From NCBI GenBank assembly GCA_035345875.1, contig DAORDH010000005.1:62001-126000 (forward strand): DNA of 64,000 nucleotides, given 5' to 3'. The notes beneath the pieces were generated by a model. The model saw only the letters and a list, made by a program, of their open reading frames with translations, was not told the DNA's origin and did not search any database. This DNA is from UBA2033 sp035345875. Lineage in GTDB: Bacteria > Spirochaetota > Leptospiria > Leptospirales > Leptospiraceae. A program made the translations under genes and the position numbers. Below, one piece after another: positions 52,201 through 60,921 of the stretch (position 1 is the first letter of the stretch; every line of letters begins with the position of its first letter).

Positions 52201-55009
52201 TGCTCAGGGATATAAAAATCAGTCTGAAATTACTAAAGCTGCAAATGTTTTGGCTAATTATACTTTGCCTTTCCAGAAACATTTAAAAGAAGCAAAAGAA
52301 ATTAACAATATTTGTATGGAGGTAGGTAAAAACTCGGCTGAATTACAACATTTAAGTTATAGCTTAGTTTTTGATATATTGAATTTATTTTATTCTGGAG
52401 TTAGCTTGAATAAAATATTAAATGAAGTGATTCCTAAGAATATGGTTTTGTGTCAGCATTCCAAAAGTCTTGTTGGAAAAGATTCAATTAATGCGATACG
52501 TTTAATTATACTAATGATGACCACAAGTTCAGATGATAAAATGGAACAGGAGGTAATTCGGGAGTATGCAGGTAGATATTTACTTCAATGGAAAAAAAAT
52601 CAAAATTATAGCACAGTTTATATTTTCAAAGTTCTGAGAGCCTACTTTTATTATTTAAATGAAAATTACAATGATGCATATACACAAATTAATAGAGCAA
52701 AGCAGTATGAGCAATATGCAACAGGAATGTTTACTCAAGCTGAATCTGTATTTATTGAATCTTTGATTCTATGCTCTATTGCGAGTAACGCTAAAAAAGA
52801 AGAAAGAAATGGATACTTAGAAAAAATTAGAAAAAATCAAATCATACTTAAAAAATGGAGTAAATCTTGTCCTGATAATTTTTTTCATAAGTATCTTCTA
52901 ATAGAAGGTGAAATTTGTAGAATTAAAGGTCATTATTTTCGTGCTAGTAAATATTATGATGAGGCAATTGAGGAAGCACACACGAATGAGTTTATACATA
53001 TTGAAGCATTGGCAAATGAAATATGTGCAAGATTGTATATAAAAATAAATAAGTCTAGAATAATGCAAAGTTATATCAATGAAGCTTATTATTTATATGA
53101 TCGCTGGGGCGCAGTCGCTAAAGTTAAATTATTAGAAGAAAAATTTCCTGAGGTATTTTTTAAAGCAAATCGCAATACTTCTGAAAAAAAAGAAGTAGAT
53201 CAATTGATAAACAGTATAGATTTAGATGCGGTAATAAAAGCCTCACAAGCTTTAACAGAAGAAATTGTGTTGGAGAAATTATTAGAAAAAGTTATGCGCG
53301 TTTTATTTGAAAATGCAGGTGCTGAAAAAGGTCTGTTTATACGATATGTGGAAGAAGAGTTTAAGATATTAGCAATCGGAAATTCAAATCAAAATGATAT
53401 TGAGGTAGTATCAAACCAATCTGAAAAGTCAGAACTAAGTTCTGAGATTGCACCAAAGGCTCTTATACATTATGTTGCTCGGCTAAAAAAATACGTTGTT
53501 ATCTCAGATGCGAGAAAAGAAGATTTATTTATCAATGATCCATATCTAAGAAAAAAAAATCCAAAGTCGATTCTTTGTTATCCAGTTTTAAGGCATGAAA
53601 GACTCATAGGTTTAATATACTTAGAAAATAATTACACTATTAACGCATTTACAAAAGAGAGATTAGAAGTTTTGGCAATACTTTCTAGTCAGCTCGCAAT
53701 TTCTATAGAAAATTCAGAATTATACTCTAATTTGGAGGCAAAGGTAACAGAGAGAACAGCCAATTTAAATCAAGCGTTGCATGAAGTTCAGTTATTAAAA
53801 GAAAAGCAAGATGCAGATTATTTTTTAACATCTCTTTTAATTCATCCATTAGGAAAGAATAAAATACAAAATGATTTAATTCGAATTGAATTCTTTATTG
53901 AACAAAAGAAAAAGTTTTTATTCAAAAACAAACAGATTGAGATTGGTGGAGATCTATGCACTACCGACAGAATATTTTTAAATGGTAGATCGTATATCGT
54001 TGTTTTAAATGCAGATGCAATGGGGAAATCAATTCAAGGGGCTGGTGGAATCCTTGTTCTTGGATCAGTATTTAAATCAATCATTCAAAGAACACATTCT
54101 TCGACTTTAAATGAGACTTTGCATCCTGAAAAATGGATTAAGAATAGCTTCTTAGAGATGCAACGAGTCTTTGAGAGTTTTGATGGTTATATGCTTATAT
54201 CAATGGTTCTTGGATTATTGGAGGAGGAGACAGGAATCTTCTATTTTATAAATGTTGAACATCCTAAATTGGTTTTATATAGACAGAAGAAAGCTAAATT
54301 TATTAAGAATGTTGGTAGACGATTTAGAAAAATGGGTATAGAAGGAATTGAACTTCCGATACAAATATCACTTTTTAAATTTCTTCCGGAGGATGTTTTG
54401 ATTCTTGGGTCAGATGGTAGAGATGATATTATTTTAGGTCAGGATGAGTATGGTCTCGATATATTAAATTTTGATGAGAATTTATTCTTAGAGTTTGTGG
54501 AAGAGGGAAGAGGGAATTTGAAGTCTATATATGAAGCAATTCGAAAGAAGGGAGAGGTTAATGATGATTTGTCTCTAATTCGAGTGAGTTATAAAGAACT
54601 AAATGCTTCTGTTCATTCAATAGAAAATCCACCGTTACAAGACAAAAAAATAGAGTTGTCAAAGGAAATAGAAAGTCTACGAAAAAATAGACAATTAGGA
54701 GAAACAATTTCTTTGTATGAGCAGATATTCTATTTGGATCCAATGGATACAGATCTATTAATTGAGTTTTCAAATTTATTGTTTCAAGTTAAGAATTATA
54801 AAAAAGCAATCGAATATTTAGAGATAATTAAACTTAGATATCCGAATAAGATAAACAATTTACAACGTTTGATTATATCAAATATTCGTCTTAGAAATTT
54901 TCAAAAAGCGGATAGTCTATTGGCAGAACTTTTGTCACTAGATTCTAGAAATCGCAAAGCCAGGTTTCTTGAAAACATTCTATCTGATCGTGTTATAAAA
55001 TCGGTATAA
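49283..55009 (+). CDS. giant Ser/Thr kinase-like / AAA-ATPase / GAF / SpoIIE phosphatase / TPR protein
   Basis: 1908 residues. Order: protein-kinase fold (about 8-275) with IIHNDIKPSN (His125, Asp127); ATPase of the AAA_16 type (about 295-620) with Walker A GGAGIGKS at about 325-332 and Walker B PLVLFLDDVQWAD; a long TPR-like helical array (about 640-1310); GAF (about 1318-1475); coiled coil (EAKVTERTANLNQALHEV); PPM/SpoIIE phosphatase with EIGGDLCTTDR, NADAMGKSIQGAGG and ILGSDGRDDI (about 1510-1770); TPR tail. The kinase DFG motif reads Asn146-Phe-Gly, so the metal-binding Asp is lost. Related proteins end in a histidine kinase; here a phosphatase replaces it. Cytoplasmic sensor with both kinase-like and phosphatase ends. 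Confidence 0.88.
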   Translation: MQETLDYNRIETIFEGNKYSIFRAEGIDNRNVILKIFNSEHPTQIELNQIENEYKILEKLKKIEGVTQIITRGRFKGKIAFVFKNTKGESLEKLIHKKIPLYTFFKIAKLIVAAIDRIHVQKIIHNDIKPSNIIYDSDTSNLEILNFGSSMEANGDYTLVDISQRLDRDLSYISPEQTGRVNHAIDMKSDYYSLGATLFHLITGRPPFLVKDSIDLIYSHIAKEPISPTKIDPNIPEGLSKIILKLLSKNPEERYHSSYGLLYDLESISSGQIIPEDFQVGQKDFLSDFHIPKKLYGRENEVKQLTEVYYSMYNSGKPELALIQGGAGIGKSALVKGINEIVSDSRGFFVIGEYDQFNQSHAYSGIIKALSHLMQVLLTETEDEINNWRNRIYSQMGTQIFSIVNIIPELELILGSEPPEEIQANEGLSINMQDIFLKFIRIFGTLHHPLVLFLDDVQWADSASITLIQRLIQNQSLGYILIILGFRTSQRLINQSLSSMLDKLKKDKIYPCTIRLKELNLKAITQFLSDSLFSTTDSVKDLADIVLGKTAGNPFFMNEFLKDLSRENLITIDRLQGKWVWDIEKIKKAKVSENIIELLVNQIKKLPILYQSILKTAACIGARFDLWLLSISLDIPFQDLLNYLKRLTEQDFIYLSEPSIQKLKEYSNNIQSTNQAQEIIYCFQHDRVFEAAYSLLDKEQRSTLQLSIGRFMLEGNFSSDTIQDIANHMNAGSEKIENPNEIKRLIELNLEASQKAKNSTAHDVSLEYLKEAQKLLFRFEDPWSEIFNITLEVYKELSELYYLNVLFEEMEETTSIFLKYANNQSELIHGYRVLVNYYTTISNFAKAIEIAKESLNRIDFYFPFQDFSNEREKCLNTVQNFLQNHSPEEILKLPKMESEKSRLVISMLSTLMPAAYMYNIDLWTFLVLKSASIIFQEGICEEVYSLSGLGILLGIMHDDYKTGHQIALIALKIAQGYKNQSEITKAANVLANYTLPFQKHLKEAKEINNICMEVGKNSAELQHLSYSLVFDILNLFYSGVSLNKILNEVIPKNMVLCQHSKSLVGKDSINAIRLIILMMTTSSDDKMEQEVIREYAGRYLLQWKKNQNYSTVYIFKVLRAYFYYLNENYNDAYTQINRAKQYEQYATGMFTQAESVFIESLILCSIASNAKKEERNGYLEKIRKNQIILKKWSKSCPDNFFHKYLLIEGEICRIKGHYFRASKYYDEAIEEAHTNEFIHIEALANEICARLYIKINKSRIMQSYINEAYYLYDRWGAVAKVKLLEEKFPEVFFKANRNTSEKKEVDQLINSIDLDAVIKASQALTEEIVLEKLLEKVMRVLFENAGAEKGLFIRYVEEEFKILAIGNSNQNDIEVVSNQSEKSELSSEIAPKALIHYVARLKKYVVISDARKEDLFINDPYLRKKNPKSILCYPVLRHERLIGLIYLENNYTINAFTKERLEVLAILSSQLAISIENSELYSNLEAKVTERTANLNQALHEVQLLKEKQDADYFLTSLLIHPLGKNKIQNDLIRIEFFIEQKKKFLFKNKQIEIGGDLCTTDRIFLNGRSYIVVLNADAMGKSIQGAGGILVLGSVFKSIIQRTHSSTLNETLHPEKWIKNSFLEMQRVFESFDGYMLISMVLGLLEEETGIFYFINVEHPKLVLYRQKKAKFIKNVGRRFRKMGIEGIELPIQISLFKFLPEDVLILGSDGRDDIILGQDEYGLDILNFDENLFLEFVEEGRGNLKSIYEAIRKKGEVNDDLSLIRVSYKELNASVHSIENPPLQDKKIELSKEIESLRKNRQLGETISLYEQIFYLDPMDTDLLIEFSNLLFQVKNYKKAIEYLEIIKLRYPNKINNLQRLIISNIRLRNFQKADSLLAELLSLDSRNRKARFLENILSDRVIKSV

Positions 55010-55029
55010 ATATTTAAAATGGAGGAGTT

Positions 55030-56028
55030 ATGAGAATACAAGGATTTGCCGCTCTAAACAAAAAAGAAGAGCTATCAGAATTTCAATATGATTCAAAACC
55101 CATAAAGGATTATGATTGTATTGTAAAAGTTCATACATGTGGAATTTGTCACAGCGACATTCATATGATGGATAATGACTGGAATATGTCTAGCTATCCA
55201 CTAGTGCCAGGGCATGAAGTTGTAGGTGTAGTGGAAGAGGTAGGGAAACTAGTAAACCATTTGAAGGCTGGAGATAGAGTTGGGGTTGGTTGGCAATCAG
55301 GAGCTTGCTTAGAGTGTGAAGATTGTTTACGTGGAAATGAAAATCTTTGTCGTAGAGCAGAAAGCACGATAGTTGGCAGACATGGTGGATTCGCAAGTCA
55401 TATCCAATTAGATAGTCGATTTTGTTTTAAAATTCCTGACTCCATTGCATCAGAGTATGCATCTCCGTTACTTTGTGCAGGAATAACAGTGTTTTCTGCT
55501 CTTCGTTATGCAGGCATGACATCAGGACAAAATATTGGAGTTATTGGAATTGGGGGATTAGGTCATTTAGCCGTTCAGTTTGCATCTAAATTAGGAAATA
55601 GAGTGACTGTCTTTACTACAAGTCCAGATAAAGAAGAGTTTGCTCTTGCAAATGGGGCTACTGAAGTTGTTGTTGGTTCTCCTAAAAAAGTTAAAAATAA
55701 ACTCAATATCATTCTGAATACAACTCACAATGATTTAGATTGGCCTCGCTTTTTAAGTTTTCTGGATTCTGATGGGACTTTGAGTTTTGTTGGGGTTCCT
55801 CCAAGCACTTTGTCTAACGTTCATGTAGGAATGTTATTAGATAGAAGACTCAGGATCATGGGAAGTCCAATAGGTGGAAGAGCTATGATTCATGATATGT
55901 TAAGAATTTCTGCCGAACAAAAAATTCGACCTGTCATTGAGAGATTTACTGCATCCAATGCGAATGCAGCAATTACAAAAGTAAGAGAAAATAAAATTCG
56001 CTATAGAGCAGTTTTAGATTTTATCTAA
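55030..56028 (+). CDS. zinc-dependent alcohol dehydrogenase, cinnamyl-alcohol-dehydrogenase type
   Basis: 332 residues. Catalytic zinc site: Cys40 and His41 in CGICHSDIH and GHEVVGVVEEVG; structural zinc site CLECEDCLRGNENLC (four Cys); Rossmann motif GIGGLGHLAVQFASKLG. These place it with the CAD/YahK-type medium-chain dehydrogenases, which reduce aldehydes with NADPH. A GGAGGAG ribosome site lies before the ATG. Its 3' end overlaps the convergent MORN gene by eight bases. Confidence 0.92.
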   Translation: MRIQGFAALNKKEELSEFQYDSKPIKDYDCIVKVHTCGICHSDIHMMDNDWNMSSYPLVPGHEVVGVVEEVGKLVNHLKAGDRVGVGWQSGACLECEDCLRGNENLCRRAESTIVGRHGGFASHIQLDSRFCFKIPDSIASEYASPLLCAGITVFSALRYAGMTSGQNIGVIGIGGLGHLAVQFASKLGNRVTVFTTSPDKEEFALANGATEVVVGSPKKVKNKLNIILNTTHNDLDWPRFLSFLDSDGTLSFVGVPPSTLSNVHVGMLLDRRLRIMGSPIGGRAMIHDMLRISAEQKIRPVIERFTASNANAAITKVRENKIRYRAVLDFI

Positions 56029-56545
56029 GAACTAGAGAGCCTTTATTAAATTTAACTTTTTCGGTAGAGGTATATGCATAGTATATACCTTTGCCGTTTT
56101 GTTTATCGCTTTTCCATTTCCCTATGTAAATCTTTCTCTCTGCTTTTGAGATAAAAGTTCCGTATCCGCTGCGTTTGTCGTTTTTAAATTCGCCAATGTA
56201 TTTATCTCCATTTGCATATTGTAGAGTTCCTACACCGTTGTAATATCCATCTTTGAATGATCCTGTATATTTACGAGTTTCCCCCGATCTGAGTGTGTAG
56301 GTGCCTTTGCCGTTTGGTAGATTATTCTTCCAGTCTCCTTTATAAATATTCCCATTCGGTTCAATTTGAGTTCCCTTTCCATTTTTTTGTCCATTTTGAA
56401 ATGAGCCCTCATAGCGGATACCTGCGTCATCAACGGTGATTCCATTTCCATTGACACAATCCCCATCTATGCATTTAATATTTCCCTGTGCGGCTAACGG
56501 TAGAGATAAAAGTAATAATACAAAAAAATAGGTTTTAAAATTCAT
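56021..56545 (-). CDS. exported MORN-repeat protein
   Basis: 174 residues. Signal peptide ending LAAQG. A small CIDGDCVNGNG motif (two Cys), then about five MORN repeats of the form Y.G.(F/W)K(N/D)...(N/R)G.GT (for example YKGDWKNNLPNGKGTY, YIGEFKNDKRSGYGTF). MORN repeats make beta-hairpin strips that bind proteins or lipids. Probably periplasmic or surface exposed; function unknown. Confidence 0.85.
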   Translation of the reverse strand: MNFKTYFFVLLLLSLPLAAQGNIKCIDGDCVNGNGITVDDAGIRYEGSFQNGQKNGKGTQIEPNGNIYKGDWKNNLPNGKGTYTLRSGETRKYTGSFKDGYYNGVGTLQYANGDKYIGEFKNDKRSGYGTFISKAERKIYIGKWKSDKQNGKGIYYAYTSTEKVKFNKGSLVLR

Positions 56546-56690
56546 ATAGCACTCTCGATCTAAGTATATCTTTTTCTAGTATCGGAATAATTTGAATTTT
56601 GAAGGAATTATTTAAGCCGATTCTGATTGGTGAAAGAGTTGCAAGGAAGAATTCTTAGGTTTTTATTAATGAGAAAGAAATGTTTTTAGT

Positions 56691-56730
56691 AATATACACG
56701 AAGAATGCTAAGGCTTTCTTCGTGTATATT
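56691..56730 (-). terminator. Rho-independent-type terminator of the GMC oxidoreductase operon
   Basis: AATATACACGAAGA (56691-56704) pairs perfectly with TCTTCGTGTATATT (56717-56730) around a 12-base loop, six bases past the stop codon of the reverse-strand operon. The 14-bp stem is the longest perfect one in the window. Confidence 0.78.
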
Positions 56731-56735
56731 CTGGA

Positions 56736-58550
56736 TTATTTTTTTATTTTCTTTTTTGCTTTGACTTGAGTTGCTTTTTTCTTTGCTGGAGCTGGCTTTG
56801 CAGCTTTGGTATCTTTGTTTGATACTTTAGGCTTTGAAATAGATTTAGAGTTTTCTTTTTTCTCTGCATCTTTGGGCTGAGTCTCTGAACTCTTTATTTC
56901 TTTTCCTGTAAGAGCATCGGTTATTTTCCAATTTTTTTCATAATCGAAAAATCTATGTTCTTTCACTTCAGAAGCAAGTGGAACAAAAGACATTGCTCGC
57001 TCTGACAAAGCTGTTATGGTCAAACTTGGATTCACCCCTAGGTTGGCAGGCACCATAGAACCATCACAAATCAGTAAATTCTTATATCCATAAACCTGAT
57101 TTTTTAGATCGATCACTCCTGTTTCTGGACTATCTCCAATGATACATCCACTTAAAATGTGAGCGGTAGTTGGTATATCCAGTATAACTTCGTTTAAAGA
57201 ACTTCTTGCCACTCCTCCAATTCGTTTTGCTAAACGTCTGGCAAATTCATTTGCGATTGGAATAAAAGTTGGAATATGTGTTCCTGTTTCTTGTGTTGAA
57301 GTTATTGTCTTTTGGAAAGGCCAGATGAGTCTTCTTTTTCTTACAATCCTTATACTATTATCTACAGTTTGCATAACTAATAGAATGATTGACTTTTTGG
57401 CAAATCCAAAGGGAGACAAAAACCGAATCGTATTGATAGGATGTTGGACACAACTCCATAGGAATCTCAAAAATCGAGGAACACCTTTTCCGCCATCAAC
57501 TAACGTTCCAGCAGCAATCGTTCCCATAGCATCAGAACCAGCTGAGTAACGAACTGGTTCAATATGAGTATGCTCATCAGGATAAATACTAGATGTAATA
57601 GCAATTCCTTTTGAAAAATCGACTCCTTTTCTTAAAGATGTAACACCTACTAAAGATTCGCTATTGGTTCTAACTGTCTTTCCTAGCATTGGAGAAAGTC
57701 GAGTCATGATCTTTTCTTGCTGCATTTTAAGAAGAATGCCTAACGTTCCTAGAACTCCTGCTGATAATACAACGTTTCTAGCTCTAAATGTTTTTCTAGG
57801 GTTGCCAAAGAATCCAGTGGTAGATCGAGTCTGCACTTCATATCCATCGCCACCATCTGGTGAAAGTGGAATTAGCTTATCTACTTTTGTTTCAGGAATA
57901 ATGGTTGCTCCAAGTTTCTCTGCAAAATACAAATAGTTTTTATCTAAAGTATTTTTTGCATTGAATCTACATCCTACCATACAACCACCGCAGAAATTGC
58001 AGCTATTTCTTTCAGGTCCTTCTCCATTAAAATATGGATCTACTTTGTCTTTTTCATGAAAGTTGATTCCAACTGGAGTTCTCTTGAAGGTATGTCCGAC
58101 TCCCATTTCATCGGCTGTTTGTTTCATGTAATCGTCTACTTCCCAGAGTTTTGGATTCTCAATTACACCTAACATTCGTTTTGCGATATCGTAAAATGGA
58201 AGTAGTCCTTTTTCTGCTCCCATTTTTTGCACAATCGGTGTTTCAAAGAATGGTTGAGGTGGGACGTAGAGTGTATTTGCATATACAAGACTTCCTCCCC
58301 CAACTCCTGCTCCACTTAGGATCATAACATCATTTAAGAGGTTAATACGTTGTATGCCATAGCAAAAGATTTTAGGAAACCATACATATTTAGAAAGAGA
58401 AAAACTAGTTTTGGGAAAATCATCTGATTTCCATCTTTTACCAGATTCAATTACAGCCACTTTATAACCTTTTTGAGAAAGTCTCATGGCAGAAACGCTT
58501 CCTCCAAAACCAGAACCTACAACAATATAGTCATAATCATATTTAATCAT
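56736..58550 (-). CDS. GMC-family (cholesterol-oxidase-like) FAD oxidoreductase with Lys/Ala-rich tail
   Basis: 604 residues. FAD motif VVGSGFGGSVSAMRL (about 10-25), GMC segment GAGVGGGSLVYANTLY, and C-terminal GVNPSLTITALSERA. A cysteine cluster CNFCGGCMVGC (about 184-194) occurs in this subfamily of GMC-like proteins; its role is unclear but the spacing could hold a metal centre. After residue 545 comes a low-complexity Lys/Ala/Pro tail (AAKPAPAKKKATQVKAKKK) like histone-H1-type tails. Last gene of the five-gene reverse operon, ten bases after the YihY gene and followed by a strong terminator. Confidence 0.87.
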   Translation of the reverse strand: MIKYDYDYIVVGSGFGGSVSAMRLSQKGYKVAVIESGKRWKSDDFPKTSFSLSKYVWFPKIFCYGIQRINLLNDVMILSGAGVGGGSLVYANTLYVPPQPFFETPIVQKMGAEKGLLPFYDIAKRMLGVIENPKLWEVDDYMKQTADEMGVGHTFKRTPVGINFHEKDKVDPYFNGEGPERNSCNFCGGCMVGCRFNAKNTLDKNYLYFAEKLGATIIPETKVDKLIPLSPDGGDGYEVQTRSTTGFFGNPRKTFRARNVVLSAGVLGTLGILLKMQQEKIMTRLSPMLGKTVRTNSESLVGVTSLRKGVDFSKGIAITSSIYPDEHTHIEPVRYSAGSDAMGTIAAGTLVDGGKGVPRFLRFLWSCVQHPINTIRFLSPFGFAKKSIILLVMQTVDNSIRIVRKRRLIWPFQKTITSTQETGTHIPTFIPIANEFARRLAKRIGGVARSSLNEVILDIPTTAHILSGCIIGDSPETGVIDLKNQVYGYKNLLICDGSMVPANLGVNPSLTITALSERAMSFVPLASEVKEHRFFDYEKNWKITDALTGKEIKSSETQPKDAEKKENSKSISKPKVSNKDTKAAKPAPAKKKATQVKAKKKIKK

Positions 58551-58560
58551 TTAAATTACC

Positions 58561-60912
58561 TTACACCAATAAATCTGAAAATTTTATCTTAGATAGTGTT
58601 TGCTTTGAAAAATTATTCACTTCTTTTAATTGCTCGCTTATTTTAATTACAAATCCTTTTTGATCTGCAAAGCTAGGAAGATCATAGGATTCATGTGAGA
58701 TTTTGTCATATAAATCAAATAACGTTAAATCAGATGGCATGGAACAAGGTGCAATCTGACCTCCTTCTACCTTTACAATAAACTTATCGGATACTAATTT
58801 TTCTGTTAAAGCATCAAAATCAAGTGTTGATAGATTTAGACTCGTTTTGAGTGAATTTACAGTTAGAAAAGCTTTGTTTTTACTTTGATTTTCATAGAGC
58901 AATACTAAATACTTAATACTATTATAATAGGTGTATTTTATATCCTGTTCGCCATCATCAAAGGGATGTCTGTTACTGTTGTATCTGTCTTTATAATGTA
59001 GAGTAGCTGTGATTTCAGCTCCAAACAAAACGATAATGGAAAAACAGTAGACGACTAAAAGAAAAATTGGGACTGCAGCTAACGCTCTATATATTACCAT
59101 AGTGGAAGTTGCAAATGATCTCAAATAAATTCCAAAAGCCCAAAAGAAAGACAATAAAATAAAACCAGTAAGAGCAGCACCAATCGCACTGGCTTTTAAT
59201 GGAACTTTTGTATTTGGAATCAGTGTATAAAGCATCATAAAAAAGATCCAAATAGCGGATAGAGGAATTACCGTTTTAATAAAGGAGTATAAGGAAAAAA
59301 TATTGTCTCCTCCTGCAATTGTGTGCCATTCAAGAGTGCCATCTTTTACATCCCCAATGGAAATTTTCCCAAATTCTCCTACAGCCAAAATATCGCCTAC
59401 AGTTTGTTTTTCTTTTTGTTTTGCAATTTCCTCTTCTGTGGGAACACTTTCATCCTCTGGATTCATGGCAGTAAATCCAAATTTTGGATTGATTGGTATC
59501 ATTGCATGTAACTTACCATTTGTTGGAGTATACGTTAGCTGCCATTTATTTCCTAAATCATTAGAATACAAAATGGATCCCAAATCATTTAAAACGATTA
59601 GTTCATCCTTTCCTTCATTTTGCATATACCAAATTTTGGTATACGAAACTCTTTTATGAGAAATGTCTATCCAGGTTTTTCCCGCATCATGGGTTCGATA
59701 AATTGCTCCTCTTTCTCCTACAACTGCATAATTTTCATTATCTAAGATTGCAAGGTCAGTTAAATTTAGAGTTCCTTTTGTGACTTTTATGCTTTGGAAT
59801 GTTTTTCCTCCGTCACTTGTTTTCCAAAAATAACCATTTGCATCTAAAAAATAACCATGTTCTGGATCTGGAAATCGAATCTTAGTGGCGATCACTTTAT
59901 CTTCTGAGTTTGAGTAATTTACAAATACTTTATCAAATTTATCTTTATTGTGATAATTTATAATTTCACCATCCGTTAAAACTATAAACATATTGTTTTC
60001 ATCTGCAATAGTGAAATCTAAAACTTTAGCATTTACAATTTCTGCAATAGACCAAGTTTGACCTAAATCAAAAGACTGTAAGATCACTCCATTTTCAGAG
60101 ATAGTAACTAGCTGATTTTTTCGATTTCTAATTTTTACAAAACTTTCTTTATTTAGTTTAGGAATATCACAGTTTGCTTCTGCATCTTTATCTAGATTCA
60201 TACAATACATATTTTCATAATCTATCTTAAAATCTTTGAGTTTGGCTAGCCTCTTCCCGTTTTCTTGGATTTTAACGATAGTTCCATTCTCTCCCGCCAT
60301 CCATAGAAAGTTGTCAGAGGAACGAGTGATTGAATACAAATGTGAAGCTCTTGTTGCATCAGCAAAACGAGCAGCGAAACTTGTGAAGATTGCACCTAAA
60401 AGTGGACCGATAGATAATATAAAAAAATAAAAAATGATTTTATCAGCAAATGGTCTTGGAGTCGTTATACGCCAAATCTGATTAAATGCAGCTTCGAAGG
60501 TTCTTAAGATTGCTGTTGCAGAAAAGATCAAAACGATAAATCCAATTGCCCCAATCTGTGTAGCTGAATTAATTATATCCTTTAATGTCTCCAAATAGGG
60601 AGTAATATCGATACGAATCTCATTCTTCTGTAAGAAAGTATTGATACTATCAAAAAGTTCATCTTGTTTTTCGGTAAAACCTGAACTAATTGTAAGAAGT
60701 GCAAGTGCCACAGTTAATACAGGAACTAGGGATACAATGTTTGTGTATGCGATAGCCGATGCACGAGTTAAGCAATCATCTGCTAAAAATCGATGAAGTG
60801 AAACAAGAAGTATTCTTAGGAAGATAATATAAGAACGTTTAAAACCTTTCTTTTCGGGTATCAAGTAGAACTTATCTGAAATTTTAATTTTTTCTAATCC
60901 TGTCTGTGCCAT
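58561..60912 (-). CDS. YihY/BrkB-family membrane protein with an inserted Asp-box (BNR/Ycf48-like) domain
   Basis: 783 residues, more than twice the usual YihY length of about 300. Residues 1-185 carry the N-terminal part (SAIAYTNIVSLVPVLTVALAL; ILRTFEAAFNQIWRI), and about 525-660 the rest (LIPNTKVPLKASAIGAALTG; FGIYLRSFATSTMVIYRALA), both characteristic. Between them lie about 340 residues of beta-propeller-like repeats with four Asp-box motifs: SFDLGQTW, TSDGGKTF, THDAGKTW and SNDLGNKW. The insert should face the periplasm if the flanking helices keep the family topology. A C-terminal cytoplasmic, winged-helix-like tail follows. Confidence 0.85.
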   Translation of the reverse strand: MAQTGLEKIKISDKFYLIPEKKGFKRSYIIFLRILLVSLHRFLADDCLTRASAIAYTNIVSLVPVLTVALALLTISSGFTEKQDELFDSINTFLQKNEIRIDITPYLETLKDIINSATQIGAIGFIVLIFSATAILRTFEAAFNQIWRITTPRPFADKIIFYFFILSIGPLLGAIFTSFAARFADATRASHLYSITRSSDNFLWMAGENGTIVKIQENGKRLAKLKDFKIDYENMYCMNLDKDAEANCDIPKLNKESFVKIRNRKNQLVTISENGVILQSFDLGQTWSIAEIVNAKVLDFTIADENNMFIVLTDGEIINYHNKDKFDKVFVNYSNSEDKVIATKIRFPDPEHGYFLDANGYFWKTSDGGKTFQSIKVTKGTLNLTDLAILDNENYAVVGERGAIYRTHDAGKTWIDISHKRVSYTKIWYMQNEGKDELIVLNDLGSILYSNDLGNKWQLTYTPTNGKLHAMIPINPKFGFTAMNPEDESVPTEEEIAKQKEKQTVGDILAVGEFGKISIGDVKDGTLEWHTIAGGDNIFSLYSFIKTVIPLSAIWIFFMMLYTLIPNTKVPLKASAIGAALTGFILLSFFWAFGIYLRSFATSTMVIYRALAAVPIFLLVVYCFSIIVLFGAEITATLHYKDRYNSNRHPFDDGEQDIKYTYYNSIKYLVLLYENQSKNKAFLTVNSLKTSLNLSTLDFDALTEKLVSDKFIVKVEGGQIAPCSMPSDLTLFDLYDKISHESYDLPSFADQKGFVIKISEQLKEVNNFSKQTLSKIKFSDLLV

Positions 60913-60921
60913 AATTAAACC

